NCBI GenBank assembly: GCA_965222335.1
Contig: OZ244944.1
Coordinates: forward strand, 3,720,001-3,784,000
Length of the DNA: 64,000 bases
Direction of reading: 5' to 3'
Source of the DNA: G965222335 sp965222335
GTDB lineage: Bacteria; Pseudomonadota; Gammaproteobacteria; Pseudomonadales; Halieaceae
Shown: positions 26,982 through 35,303 of the stretch, one piece after another
How the letters are laid out: each line of letters begins with the position of its first letter
How positions within the stretch are numbered: position 1 is the first letter of the stretch
Notes under the pieces: model-generated
Seen by the model: only the letters and a program-made list of their open reading frames with translations
Database searches by the model: none
Told to the model about the DNA's origin: nothing
Made by a program: the position numbers and the translations under genes

Positions 26982-27827
26982 GTGTCCCTGATCCTGGATG
27001 CGATCAACCGTTCCCAGCGCGAGCGTGCCAATCCCGGCGATGTCCCGGGAATCGCCACCCAGCACTACGTGGACAGTAGCCCCCCACGCGGCGCCTGGCG
27101 GCTGCCCCTGCTGCTCCTGGCACTGGTGCTGGCCCTGGCGGTCATTGTCTGGCTGTTGCTGCGCCCCGCGCCGCAGCTGGCAGCGCCTGCCCCGGATGCA
27201 GACGAGCTTGTCTCCCCCGCCCCTGAGCCCGCGCCGGCAACGCCGGCGCCCGAACCGCCGCCGCAGTCTTCCGGTGCGGTAAGGGCCAAAGTCAGTGCCG
27301 GCGACAGGCCCGCCGCCAGCGAGGAGCAGCGCGGGGCTCAGGGGGCTGTAAAGCCAGCGGACAAGGCACAAGACCCCGCAGTGGCGGCCTTGTACAGCCA
27401 GGCGGCGCGCACGGAAGCCGCGATTGATGAAACCGCGGACGAGCCGGCGCCAGTGGCGTCCGCCGCCGCACCTGCCACGGCGCCGGTCGCTGCGGGGCGC
27501 ACGGAAGAGCCGGTGGCAATCGAAACCCTCCTGCGCCGCGCCCGGGAAGAGATGGATGCCGGCTCACTGCCCCCGCATCCGGCGCCCATGCTGGGTGAGC
27601 TTTCACAGCAGCAGAAGGATGCGATTCCCACCCTGCTTTACAGTGCGCATGATTTCCGCGGCGATGGCGGCGCCAGTTCGGTCCTGATCAACGGCAATTC
27701 GGCCCGGGTCGGCGGGCGTGTGGCACCGGGTGTGCAGGTGACCGAGATCCTGCCGGACTCGGTGGTGCTGGAGCACGCCGGCAGGGCCTTCAGGCTCAAG
27801 GCCCTGAACAGCTGGGTCAATCTCTGA
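26982..27827 (+). CDS. gspB: GspB-type type II secretion assembly protein
   Basis: A 281-residue bitopic protein: a short cytoplasmic start (SLILDAINRSQRER), one membrane helix (about 41-60), a long Ala/Pro/Glu-rich periplasmic linker and the conserved C-terminal T2SSB domain (about 210-281, with YSAHDFRG, VLINGNSARVGGRV and AFRLKALNSW). It forms the GspA/GspB complex with the upstream ATPase. The GTG start at 26982 is preceded by AGAGGTG. Its stop abuts the convergent phosphatase stop. Confidence 0.88.
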   Translation: MSLILDAINRSQRERANPGDVPGIATQHYVDSSPPRGAWRLPLLLLALVLALAVIVWLLLRPAPQLAAPAPDADELVSPAPEPAPATPAPEPPPQSSGAVRAKVSAGDRPAASEEQRGAQGAVKPADKAQDPAVAALYSQAARTEAAIDETADEPAPVASAAAPATAPVAAGRTEEPVAIETLLRRAREEMDAGSLPPHPAPMLGELSQQQKDAIPTLLYSAHDFRGDGGASSVLINGNSARVGGRVAPGVQVTEILPDSVVLEHAGRAFRLKALNSWVNL

Positions 27828-29243
27828 TTACAGGCCCAGATACTCGCGCATGATCGTGAAGAGGTCTGGCTGGCGCAGGAAGGCCGGGACCCTGTCGATG
27901 GCCTCGGCATTGGCCAGCAGGGGCACGTTGGCGCCGGTGTGTTCTTCGTAGTTAAAGTTGTTGGTGGCGTAGTTTACCCCCATCACCGCGCCCTCGGGTG
28001 TGCGCAGCAGGGCGAGCTTCCCCGGGGTGTAAATCGGTATCGGGTAGGCGTCGAACAGCGTCCCGACCGGCACCAGCTGCGCCGCGTGGGTATGGTCGGC
28101 GGTTACCAGGACCAGCGTCCGCGGGTGTCTGGCGGCAAAATCCAGGGCACTCTGCAGGGCTTCATCCAGTTGTTGCACCTCGCCGATGGCGCCGCAGGCT
28201 TTGCGCTCGTGCGACTGCTTGTCGATCGAGGCTGACTCGATCATCAGGAAAAACCCGCGATCGTTGGCGTCGGCCAGTTGCGCCAGGGCGACGTCGGTCA
28301 TCTCCCGCAGATTGGGGAGCCCCTCGGCAGCGGGATTGGCCTCACAGGTCATCGGATCGGGCAGGGTGACATCGCCCAGGTAGCGGTGCACCCGCTGCAA
28401 CAGGCTCGGTTGCGGTGCCTCCGCCTCGCGCCCGTCCTCGCCCTGCATGCGCACCGGCATCGTGCCGGGCGCAAACAGCCCCAGCAGACGCTCTCCCCGC
28501 GCCGCCGCCAGCAGTTCCTCGCGACTGCGAACAAGGCGGAAACCCTGAACCTGCGCGCTGCGCGCCACGCTCTCACCGCCGCCCTCGACCGCCGGGCTGA
28601 AGTGTTTGGCGCCGCCGCCGAGCAGGACATCCAGCCCCGACCCGGCCAGTTGCTCGGCGATGGAGCCATCGCCCCCGGCGGACTTGAGGTCCTCCCGGCA
28701 GCTGCCAAGGATCAGGTCGGGTAGTTGCGGGTAGGTAATATCCACCATCGCGTCCGGGTTTTCACACAGGCGCAGGCTGACATGGGCGGCGAAGGCCGCA
28801 GGCGTCGCATCGGTGACACTCGCAGTGCTTACCAGGCCGGTGCGCAGGCCGGCAGCTTCTGCGAGTTCCACGATGGTCTCAAGGTCGCGATCATCCCCCG
28901 CCGAGGTGGCGATACGCCCGCGGCTGGTGATTTCGCCGGTGGCCATGCTGGTAGCAGTATTGGCCGAATCCGCGACGTAGACCGGGGCCCGCTCCGGGGT
29001 GTCGGTGACCGTCAGCACCTGCACCGCCGCGCGCAGGGGCAACTGGTCCATGACCAGGGCCCCTGCGGCCCCCTTCAGGTAATTGCGGGCGATGGTAATC
29101 TGCTGGTCATCCATGCCATCACCGATGATCAGGATGACCTGGCGGGGCAGTGCCTCCGCCGTCTCCGGATCGGCGCTGAGGCTGCTTGAACTGAACGCAA
29201 AGAGCAGGCTCGTCAGGCTGGCAATAAGGTGTCGGTAACGCAT
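27828..29243 (-). CDS. exported alkaline phosphatase (PhoA family)
   Basis: A 471-residue alkaline phosphatase with a signal peptide (residues 1-24). Key residues: metal-binding GDGM with Asp at 42, the nucleophile Ser at about 93 in ADSANTATSMATG, a later EsASIDKQSH metal block (about 345) and TADHTH (about 395). Four Cys residues lie mid-sequence (LCENP, GSCRED, TCEAN, KACGA). It should release phosphate from organic esters in the periplasm. No Pho-box-like sequence was recognised upstream. Divergent from the hydrolase gene. Confidence 0.9.
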   Translation of the reverse strand: MRYRHLIASLTSLLFAFSSSSLSADPETAEALPRQVILIIGDGMDDQQITIARNYLKGAAGALVMDQLPLRAAVQVLTVTDTPERAPVYVADSANTATSMATGEITSRGRIATSAGDDRDLETIVELAEAAGLRTGLVSTASVTDATPAAFAAHVSLRLCENPDAMVDITYPQLPDLILGSCREDLKSAGGDGSIAEQLAGSGLDVLLGGGAKHFSPAVEGGGESVARSAQVQGFRLVRSREELLAAARGERLLGLFAPGTMPVRMQGEDGREAEAPQPSLLQRVHRYLGDVTLPDPMTCEANPAAEGLPNLREMTDVALAQLADANDRGFFLMIESASIDKQSHERKACGAIGEVQQLDEALQSALDFAARHPRTLVLVTADHTHAAQLVPVGTLFDAYPIPIYTPGKLALLRTPEGAVMGVNYATNNFNYEEHTGANVPLLANAEAIDRVPAFLRQPDLFTIMREYLGL

Positions 29244-29289
29244 TCCGTTGTCTCCCAGGGTGATACAGCTAGTGAAACACTGACTTTCC

Positions 29290-29334
29290 GGTTTGGCCAG
29301 TCAGCGGTTTAATCCTTCACCCTGAGGCCAAACC
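29290..29334. promoter_or_regulatory. inverted repeat in divergent spacer
   Basis: Perfect 9-bp arms GGTTTGGCC (29290-29298) and GGCCAAACC (29326-29334), 27 bp apart, lie between the divergent phosphatase and hydrolase starts. They could be paired operator half-sites or a hairpin in the hydrolase leader. No matching regulator gene is adjacent. Confidence 0.35.
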
Positions 29335-29409
29335 TTGCCTGTCACGGGGGTACTGGCCCCGCTTCCTGTGGCACCATGGCAGCTGGCAGGTTTACCAACA
29401 GGAGGCTCC

Positions 29410-30387
29410 ATGCAGTGGCAGCACCACCATGCCTCGATTAACGGCATCCAGATGCATTACGTGGAGCAGGGTGAAGGTACACCGGTCATACTCTGCCACG
29501 GTTTTCCCCACCTGTGGTTCAGCTGGCACCGGCAGATCACTGCCCTGGCCGCTGCCGGCTATCGCGTGATTGCGCCGGACATGCGCGGCATGGGGCAGAC
29601 CGAGGCCCCGGCGGCGGTCGCCGCCTACGATATTGAACATATTACCGGTGACCTGCTGGGGCTGCTGTCCCACCTGGGGGAAGAAGCCGCGGTTTTCGCG
29701 GGCCTGGACTTTGGTGCCTTTGCGATCTACGACCTCGCCCTGCGCCACCCGGAGCGGGTCATCGCGGTCATTGGCCTGGAAAACCCCGCCGCCCCCCACG
29801 ACCCTGACGAGCCCCCATTAACCACCTATCGCCGGCAGGGTGAGCAGCACTTCCTGCACATCGAGTACTTTCGCGAGCCACCGCGCGCCGACCGGGACCT
29901 GGCGGCGCAGCCGAGGCGGTTTCTGCACAAGGTGTTTTATACCCTGAGCGGCGACTGCGACTTCTTCGCCATGTTCCGCCATCCGCCGGAGACGACCTAC
30001 ATCGATGCGATGGAGGAACCGCCGCCCCTGCCGTGGCCCTGGCTGTCCGAGCTGGAACTCGAATTTTTCGTCAGCGAGTACAGCCGCACGGGTTTTACCG
30101 GGGGACTGAACTGGTACCGCTCCTTTGACCTCAAGTGGGCCCAGCGCAAGCCCTTCGAGGGCGTGCAGAGCCAGGTGCCCGCCTATTTTATCGGCAGCGA
30201 GCGGGACGTCGACCTGGAGGGCTTCCACGGCGAGGATCCCATCGGCCAGATGCGCGGCATCTTTCCGCAGCTGCGCGAGGTGCGGATGATTCCCGGTGCC
30301 GGCCATATGGTGCAGCTCGAGGCCTCGGAGGAGGTCAACGGCATTCTGCTTGAGTACCTTGCAGATATTGAAGCGCGGCGTGGCTAG
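29410..30387 (+). CDS. alpha/beta hydrolase, epoxide hydrolase-like
   Basis: A 325-residue alpha/beta hydrolase. HGFP at 30-33 is the oxyanion region and is followed by LWFSWHRQ, as in epoxide hydrolases. The nucleophile position carries Asp (about 100, GLDFGA), so an aspartyl-ester mechanism as in epoxide hydrolases or haloalkane dehalogenases is expected, not a serine esterase one. The catalytic His is in GAGHMVQLE near 305. The ATG at 29410 has AGGAGG upstream. Substrate unknown. Confidence 0.82.
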   Translation: MQWQHHHASINGIQMHYVEQGEGTPVILCHGFPHLWFSWHRQITALAAAGYRVIAPDMRGMGQTEAPAAVAAYDIEHITGDLLGLLSHLGEEAAVFAGLDFGAFAIYDLALRHPERVIAVIGLENPAAPHDPDEPPLTTYRRQGEQHFLHIEYFREPPRADRDLAAQPRRFLHKVFYTLSGDCDFFAMFRHPPETTYIDAMEEPPPLPWPWLSELELEFFVSEYSRTGFTGGLNWYRSFDLKWAQRKPFEGVQSQVPAYFIGSERDVDLEGFHGEDPIGQMRGIFPQLREVRMIPGAGHMVQLEASEEVNGILLEYLADIEARRG

Positions 30388-30391
30388 AAAA

Positions 30392-30439
30392 TGGGGACGG
30401 ATACCTTTTCTTGCCGTAAGAAATTGGTATCCGTCCCCA
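30392..30439. repeat. REP-like palindrome, copy 1
   Basis: A 48-bp element. Outer arms TGGGGACGGATACC (30392-30405) and GGTATCCGTCCCCA (30426-30439) are a perfect 14-bp inverted repeat. An inner 6-bp stem TTTCTT/AAGAAA encloses the loop GCCGT. GGGGxC-type termini like these resemble the REP elements moved by RAYT (IS200-like) transposases; no transposase gene is nearby. Confidence 0.8.
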
Positions 30440-30480
30440 ATTATCTGGAAGCTTCCGCTTGGAGAGCGCGTGAGGTGCGC

Positions 30481-30529
30481 GGGGCTCTGCCGGGACCGTC
30501 AACGCCCTGGACGGGCGTTGCCGAGCCCC
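30481..30529. repeat. nested hairpin inside the repeat region
   Basis: Outer arms GGGGCTC (30481-30487) and GAGCCCC (30523-30529) enclose a perfect 8-bp hairpin, CAACGCCC (30500-30507) with GGGCGTTG (30513-30520) and a 5-nt loop. It sits in the part of the spacer that lacks a counterpart after palindrome copy 2. Confidence 0.6.
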
Positions 30530-30554
30530 CAGGGATGGGTTTACGGCGTGTCCC

Positions 30555-30594
30555 GGGAGGGCTCCGGGTGCCGGTAGCGCGTCTTCAGCGCACC
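30555..30594 (+). repeat. 40-bp direct repeat, copy 1
   Basis: This 40-bp stretch, beginning GGGAGGGCTCCGGGTGCC, recurs at 30743-30782 with three mismatches. Looser similarity continues after it (GGCATTC-C-CTG in both). Together with the palindromes it indicates duplication of a composite unit. Confidence 0.75.
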
Positions 30595-30674
30595 CAGGTC
30601 ACCGAGACTGGCATTCCCTGGCGCTGCCAGCATATATCGAAGAAAAACAAGGTCGCCGATTCTGATCTGGAAAA

Positions 30675-30722
30675 TGGGGACGGATACCCTTTCTTGCCGT
30701 AAGAAATTGGTATCCGTCCCCA
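30675..30722. repeat. REP-like palindrome, copy 2
   Basis: Identical to copy 1 over 48 bp except for one base (C for T at 30689). Similarity also extends on both sides: GAAAA before, and AATTATCT-GA-GCTTCCGC after. The distance from copy 1 is 283 bp. Confidence 0.8.
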
Positions 30723-30742
30723 ATTATCTCGAGGCTTCCGCA

Positions 30743-30782
30743 GGGAGGGCTCTGGGTGCCGGTAGCGCGTCTTCAATGCACC
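30743..30782 (+). repeat. 40-bp direct repeat, copy 2
   Basis: Partner of the repeat at 30555-30594. Here it begins 20 bp after palindrome copy 2, whereas after copy 1 it begins 115 bp later, so about 95 bp was gained or lost in one unit. Confidence 0.75.
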
Positions 30783-30870
30783 TAAACCATCTAGGCCGGC
30801 ATTCTCTGCCAACCGGAGGGTGCTTGCTACGATAAAAACTGAAAGATGTGGAGCCCCTGTCTCGGGCTAG

Positions 30871-32379
30871 CTATAGAATCCGCAACTTGATGCCCTGCTT
30901 CTCCAGGATCAGTTGCTCCTGCTCCAGTTCCTGCGCGGTCAGCGGGTGCTGCGCCAGCCACTCATCGGGGAACTTCAGCTTGAGCGAACGCTTGCCCACG
31001 CGCAGGGAAAACTCCGGTAGCTGTTCCAGCTGTTCCACGTGCTTGAACAGGAAGGCCAGGCGCAGCAGGGTCATCAGGCGCTGCAGGCGCAGCTTCTCGG
31101 GATCGATCAGCCCGGTCCACAGGCTGTCGTCGAGTTTGCCGCGGTGGGTCCGTGCGAGCAGGGCGAGCTGCTCCTGTTCCTCCTGGGAGAAGCCCGGCAG
31201 GTCAGCGTTCAACAGCAGGTAGGAAGAGTGTCGGTGGTAGTGCTTGTGGGAAATCGCCATGCCGATATCCAGGGTGCGGGCGGCGCGATGCAGGAGTTCC
31301 CAGTCCTGCTTGTTGAAACCCCAGGCCTTGCGCGTTGCGTTGAACAGGATGCGTGCGCGGCGCTCGACCACGGCGGCTGCTTCACTGTCCACCCCGTGCC
31401 GCTGCATCAGGGCATTGATCGTGCGTTCCCGCACGTCCTCATGCGACAGTCTGCCCATGAGGTCGTAGATCACTCCCTCGCGCAGGGCACCGCCCGAGGT
31501 ACGCATGCTGGTAATACCCAGGACATCAAACAGTGCCCGGGTGATCGCCACGCCGGCAACGATGACGTTGCGACGCTGCACTGCCAGCCCCTGCAGCTTG
31601 ATGGTGTTAAAGCGCTTGTAGGTGAGCAGTTTCTTTTCCAGGGCCTTGAGCCCCGCTGCGTCAATACCGCCCTCGCTCCAGCCGTTGGCCGCCAGGCAGC
31701 CCTCGATCGCACGCAGGGTGCCCGAGGAACCCACGCATTCCGCCCAGCGCCCGGCATGGTACTTGTGGCGCAAATCGGACAGCTCCAGGCGGGCCCGGTT
31801 ATAGGCCTTGTCGTAGCGTTTGGCGGTGATAACACTGTCGGGGAAAAATTCCCTGGAGTAGGAGACGCAGCCCATTTGCAGGCTTTCGAGGTCGCGCGGT
31901 TCGAAGCGTTCGCCAATGATCAGTTCGGTGCTGCCGCCGCCGATGTCGATCACCAGCCGGGCCGTGGCGTCATCCGACAGTGAATGTGCGACCCCGAGGT
32001 ACACCAGGCGCGCTTCCTCGCGCCCGTAGACCACGTCCACCGGGGCGCCGAGGATCTCCCGTGCGGGTCGGGTGAAGTCGCGTCGGTTGTCGGCCACACG
32101 CAGTGTATGCGTGGCGACGACACGCAGTCGCTCAGGTTCGACGCTGCCGAGCAGCTGCCCGAACCTGGCCAGGCACTGGAGCCCGCGGTCGATGGCTTCC
32201 CGGGAGAGCATGTTGTTTTCCAGGCCGGCCCCGAGCTGCACTTTCTCCGCCAGGGTTTCCACTGGTCGGACCTCGCCATGCTCCACGCGGGCGACGATCA
32301 GGTGGAAAGAGTTGCTGCCCAGGTCTATCGCGGCGAGGAGGCTACCCTCGGGCAGCGGCTCCAGTGCTTCTGTATCCAA
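30871..32379 (-). CDS. ppx: exopolyphosphatase, Ppx/GppA family
   Basis: A 502-residue cytoplasmic phosphatase that degrades inorganic polyphosphate (or pppGpp). The actin-like fold phosphate loops are AAIDLGSNSFHLIVA near residue 16 and VIDIGGGSTELIIG near 142. The central TSGGALREG precedes a C-terminal HD-like all-helical domain (RTLDIGMAISHKHYHRHSSY and beyond, about 370-400). Length matches Ppx. The start is a TTG at 32379; an AAGGA lies 11 bp upstream and there is no in-frame ATG nearby. Ppx and GppA cannot be told apart with certainty by motif. Confidence 0.92.
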   Translation of the reverse strand: MDTEALEPLPEGSLLAAIDLGSNSFHLIVARVEHGEVRPVETLAEKVQLGAGLENNMLSREAIDRGLQCLARFGQLLGSVEPERLRVVATHTLRVADNRRDFTRPAREILGAPVDVVYGREEARLVYLGVAHSLSDDATARLVIDIGGGSTELIIGERFEPRDLESLQMGCVSYSREFFPDSVITAKRYDKAYNRARLELSDLRHKYHAGRWAECVGSSGTLRAIEGCLAANGWSEGGIDAAGLKALEKKLLTYKRFNTIKLQGLAVQRRNVIVAGVAITRALFDVLGITSMRTSGGALREGVIYDLMGRLSHEDVRERTINALMQRHGVDSEAAAVVERRARILFNATRKAWGFNKQDWELLHRAARTLDIGMAISHKHYHRHSSYLLLNADLPGFSQEEQEQLALLARTHRGKLDDSLWTGLIDPEKLRLQRLMTLLRLAFLFKHVEQLEQLPEFSLRVGKRSLKLKFPDEWLAQHPLTAQELEQEQLILEKQGIKLRIL

Positions 32380-32449
32380 GGTGTCGCGATTCCTTAATTG
32401 CCTGCTGCGTCCATGGTAACGGAAGAGTTAGGTCCGTAGATACCCGGGA

Positions 32450-33064
32450 TCAGTCCGCCAGCAGGTAGGCGGCGAACAGCAGGGTCCCCAGGGCGAAGAG
32501 GGCGCTGCGATAGAGCACCCCGGGCGTAATGCCCGACAGCGCCGTCAAGGGCTCGACGCCCTGGCTAACGCGCCGGAGGACCGGCCACTCAATCGCGGCG
32601 GCGAAGGCCAGACTGCCCCAGGCGCTGGCCTGCAGGGCTATCCTGCCGCCATTGTCCGCGGGAATCATGGTGGCGAACAGGATCACGGCCGCGATGCTGC
32701 CCACGCTGCCGGCGACACTCATCAGCTTGAACTGGTGCACGCTGTTGCGGTTGAAGTCCCAGTCGTAGGCGAACAGCCCGGCGCTTGCCACGCCGTGGTA
32801 GTGGGCGCGGCCGAGCTTGACCCCGAGGAAGTGGAACCACTCGTGTATCAGTGTGGTGAGTATGGCACCTGCGAGCAGGCCGGCGATCACGGCGAACAGG
32901 GTAGCCAGGGGCACACCGCTGGCTACCTGCCAGGTGTCGGCCACGGCGAACAGGGCCAGCAGACCCAGCCCCACGGCCCCGTGCACGCCGGCCATGCGCA
33001 GGGGACCCAGGCGGTTGGCGTCCGGCGTCTGATCCTGCTGCGCTGCGCTGCTGTCTGCTTGCAT
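32450..33064 (-). CDS. small multi-spanning membrane protein with HExxH motif
   Basis: A 204-residue protein with about five hydrophobic segments (roughly 27-45, 50-72, 110-132, 145-160, 180-202). HEWFH at about 74-78 sits at the end of a membrane helix and matches the zinc-peptidase HExxH pattern. A second candidate ligand region is YDWDFNRNSVHQF (about 100-112). It resembles DUF3267/M50-type membrane metalloproteases only in this arrangement, so I name no family with certainty. It lies between ppx and the DUF3604 gene on the same strand. Confidence 0.6.
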   Translation of the reverse strand: MQADSSAAQQDQTPDANRLGPLRMAGVHGAVGLGLLALFAVADTWQVASGVPLATLFAVIAGLLAGAILTTLIHEWFHFLGVKLGRAHYHGVASAGLFAYDWDFNRNSVHQFKLMSVAGSVGSIAAVILFATMIPADNGGRIALQASAWGSLAFAAAIEWPVLRRVSQGVEPLTALSGITPGVLYRSALFALGTLLFAAYLLAD

Positions 33065-33110
33065 GCTGTATGGCTCCTGGGAAATTTACGTGCCGCAGCC
33101 GGTGGCCGGA

Positions 33111-35153
33111 TCAATCCGGCTGGTACCAGATAGGGGAGGTCCAGGCGCGTTCCTGGATTACCCGGGGCAGACTGTCGTCACTGCAACTGGGTGGTCGCTC
33201 CGCTTCCGGGATTGCCAGGCAGTCGTACTGGCTCCAGCGGCAGCTGGGGTTTTGCAGCACGCGGGCGTAGTACACCGCGGCCTGGCCGGGCGCAAAGTCG
33301 GGGTCCTGCCAGGTCGCACACAGCTGGTCATGTCCCGGGCCGTAAGCGCGGCAGCTGTCGATGTCCACGCCCGCGCCGTTGTCGGGGCTGCCGGCGACGT
33401 CGTGGACGCGCTGGTGGCTGCGGCCCTGGTCGTCCACCCAGGCCTTGATAATCTGGACGCGCTGCAGCAGGCCGCCGGCGGGATCGCGCTGGGCACTGAC
33501 GGCAAACACAGGAGTGCCTTCCGGCGCCGGGGCGGGCGGCAGGTCTGCACCCATAGGTACGCCGTCACGGTAGGCCCGGGCGAGCATGTCCGGCTGCGCA
33601 CACAGGTCAGGGGCGAGGTCCCACCCGGCGAAGAACCGGGGCTGGATACGCGGGCCACTGGTGCCGAATGTCTCCCGGCGCTGCATGGCTGCAAACAGGG
33701 CCTCGCGACTGTTCTGCGGCGCATACAGGCCCGCGAGGCCGCCGGGGTTATAGCGCACCGGCGAACCGGTGGCGATGCCCCCGGGAACGTCCACCTTGCC
33801 ACGCAGGCGATGCTGGCGGTCACGGTCACTGCCATGGGAGCCCTGGTAGGTCGCCTCCTGCTCTGCTGCCGGCGCACCATTGTGCGTGTCGGTGGCGGCA
33901 ATGATTCCCAGGCGGAAGGGGTTGAAACCCAGGGCGGCGGCATCCGCCTGCCCCTCGGGCAAGACGTGGCGCAGGTAGTTAAAGCGCGACAGGCAACCCT
34001 TGAGCATCATGCCGCCGGCGCCCTGTTCATTGCCACAGTCCACGATTTCCTCCTCGGGCGGACGCAGCTTCTCGAAGTTGCAGAATTCGTCCGGGGCCCC
34101 GAGCACGCTGGGCAGGCCATTACGGCACTCAGAATCTCCCTTGGTCTGCATGATTTCCGCGAGAGGCTCGAAGGCGGCGCGGAGGCGGGCGTGTTCGCGA
34201 CGGCCGGTGACTGGCATGTCGGTATAACGATAGGGCTGCCACATCCGCCCCGAACTCCAGTTGCTGTTGTGCGGTATGGCGAGTGCATCGCAGGCCGGGT
34301 GTCCGCGGCGGCAGCTTGCATCCAGCCAGCGCCAGAGTGACAGGGGGGTCCGCGCTTCCTTGGCACTGGCGACTGCCTGGGGTACCGCGGCGGAACCGAA
34401 GATCACATTGCGGTGCAGGTTGGCGGCGTCTTCAGCAAGGGTGTATTCGTAGGCATGGAAAGTGGTAAAGCTACAGCTGTCGTCGGGGTCCTGCCAGCGC
34501 TCGGTCGCGGCCTGGTTCTGCCCCCAGGCAATTTCAGCCTCGCGCAGGCAGTCGCCGGCATCGTCGCCGCAAACGCGGGCCGATCGGTCCTGCCCGAAGA
34601 TCGCGGTCGAGGCCAGGCGGATCATGGGTTGCAGGGTTTCCTCCACGGGCAGGCGCAGGTCACCACGATAGAGCCTGCATACCAGCCGGGGATAGGCGTC
34701 GCTGCTGCGGTCGTAGCAGAGGCGGTTCTCGCCGAGGGCTTCCGCGTGGTCGGTCACCGCCATAAAGTCCAGGGGCCGATCCAACTGGATGACCGGCACA
34801 TCAGCGCCCGCCCCGTCACCTTGCAGCTTGAGAGCCAGCGGCTCACCGCGACCAAAGCGATAGGCCGAGTCGGCGTCGGTCAGGGTGCCAAAAGCGGTGG
34901 CGTCATAGGAGGCGGCAGTATGTACGTGCAGGGCACCGAACCAGGCGCGGTTGTGCGCGTAGCGGTCGCGGCAGGGAGAGGGGGAACGCGCGGACGGGAT
35001 AGTTGCAACGGGTGCGGCAAGCAGGGCTTCATAGTTGCCGTCGTTGCGCTCCAGGCGCGCAAACTCCCAGCGCAGCCAGGCGTACAGCGCCAGCGCGATC
35101 ACTGTCAGTATCAGCAACAGGTACAGCAGGTATTTCAGTGTGGTGCGCAGCAT
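33111..35153 (-). CDS. DUF3604 family (PHP-like) membrane-anchored protein, copy 1
   Basis: A 680-residue protein with an N-terminal membrane anchor (about 6-27) and a periplasmic DUF3604 domain. PHP-superfamily metal motifs are visible: LHVHTAASYDA near residue 75, DFMAVTDHAEA near 130, IPHNSNWSSG near 295 and AATDTHNGAP near 420, plus a C-terminal VQIIKAWVDDQG and QERAWTSPIWY. The many Cys residues suggest disulfides. Function unproven; a phosphoesterase-like hydrolase is expected. A paralogue lies at 61992-63854. Confidence 0.85.
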   Translation of the reverse strand: MLRTTLKYLLYLLLILTVIALALYAWLRWEFARLERNDGNYEALLAAPVATIPSARSPSPCRDRYAHNRAWFGALHVHTAASYDATAFGTLTDADSAYRFGRGEPLALKLQGDGAGADVPVIQLDRPLDFMAVTDHAEALGENRLCYDRSSDAYPRLVCRLYRGDLRLPVEETLQPMIRLASTAIFGQDRSARVCGDDAGDCLREAEIAWGQNQAATERWQDPDDSCSFTTFHAYEYTLAEDAANLHRNVIFGSAAVPQAVASAKEARTPLSLWRWLDASCRRGHPACDALAIPHNSNWSSGRMWQPYRYTDMPVTGRREHARLRAAFEPLAEIMQTKGDSECRNGLPSVLGAPDEFCNFEKLRPPEEEIVDCGNEQGAGGMMLKGCLSRFNYLRHVLPEGQADAAALGFNPFRLGIIAATDTHNGAPAAEQEATYQGSHGSDRDRQHRLRGKVDVPGGIATGSPVRYNPGGLAGLYAPQNSREALFAAMQRRETFGTSGPRIQPRFFAGWDLAPDLCAQPDMLARAYRDGVPMGADLPPAPAPEGTPVFAVSAQRDPAGGLLQRVQIIKAWVDDQGRSHQRVHDVAGSPDNGAGVDIDSCRAYGPGHDQLCATWQDPDFAPGQAAVYYARVLQNPSCRWSQYDCLAIPEAERPPSCSDDSLPRVIQERAWTSPIWYQPD

Positions 35154-35303
35154 GCCGCAACTCGCCGGGACTGGACCGCCTACTGTATCAAGCGGCGGCC
35201 CAACGGCAAGATCGCACTCATACTAAGCGCCGGTGGATCAGATTGGCATACTGCCCGTTACCCGCGAAAACCTGCTGCGACTGCCCTTAAGGGTCGCCCG
35301 GGA

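Larger units (their letters stand above)
30388..30870. other. gene-free region with structured repeats
   Basis: About 480 bp between the hydrolase stop and the ppx stop. The small open frames here do not look like protein. It holds two near-identical 48-bp palindromes, two diverged 40-bp direct repeats and one nested hairpin, each listed separately. It looks like a small colony of REP/MITE-type repeats; a structured RNA cannot be excluded. Confidence 0.75.

Noticed and set aside
30391..30812. Small open frames in the repeat region
   Set aside because: They read through palindromes, have repetitive composition and no ribosome sites; better explained as repeat DNA.
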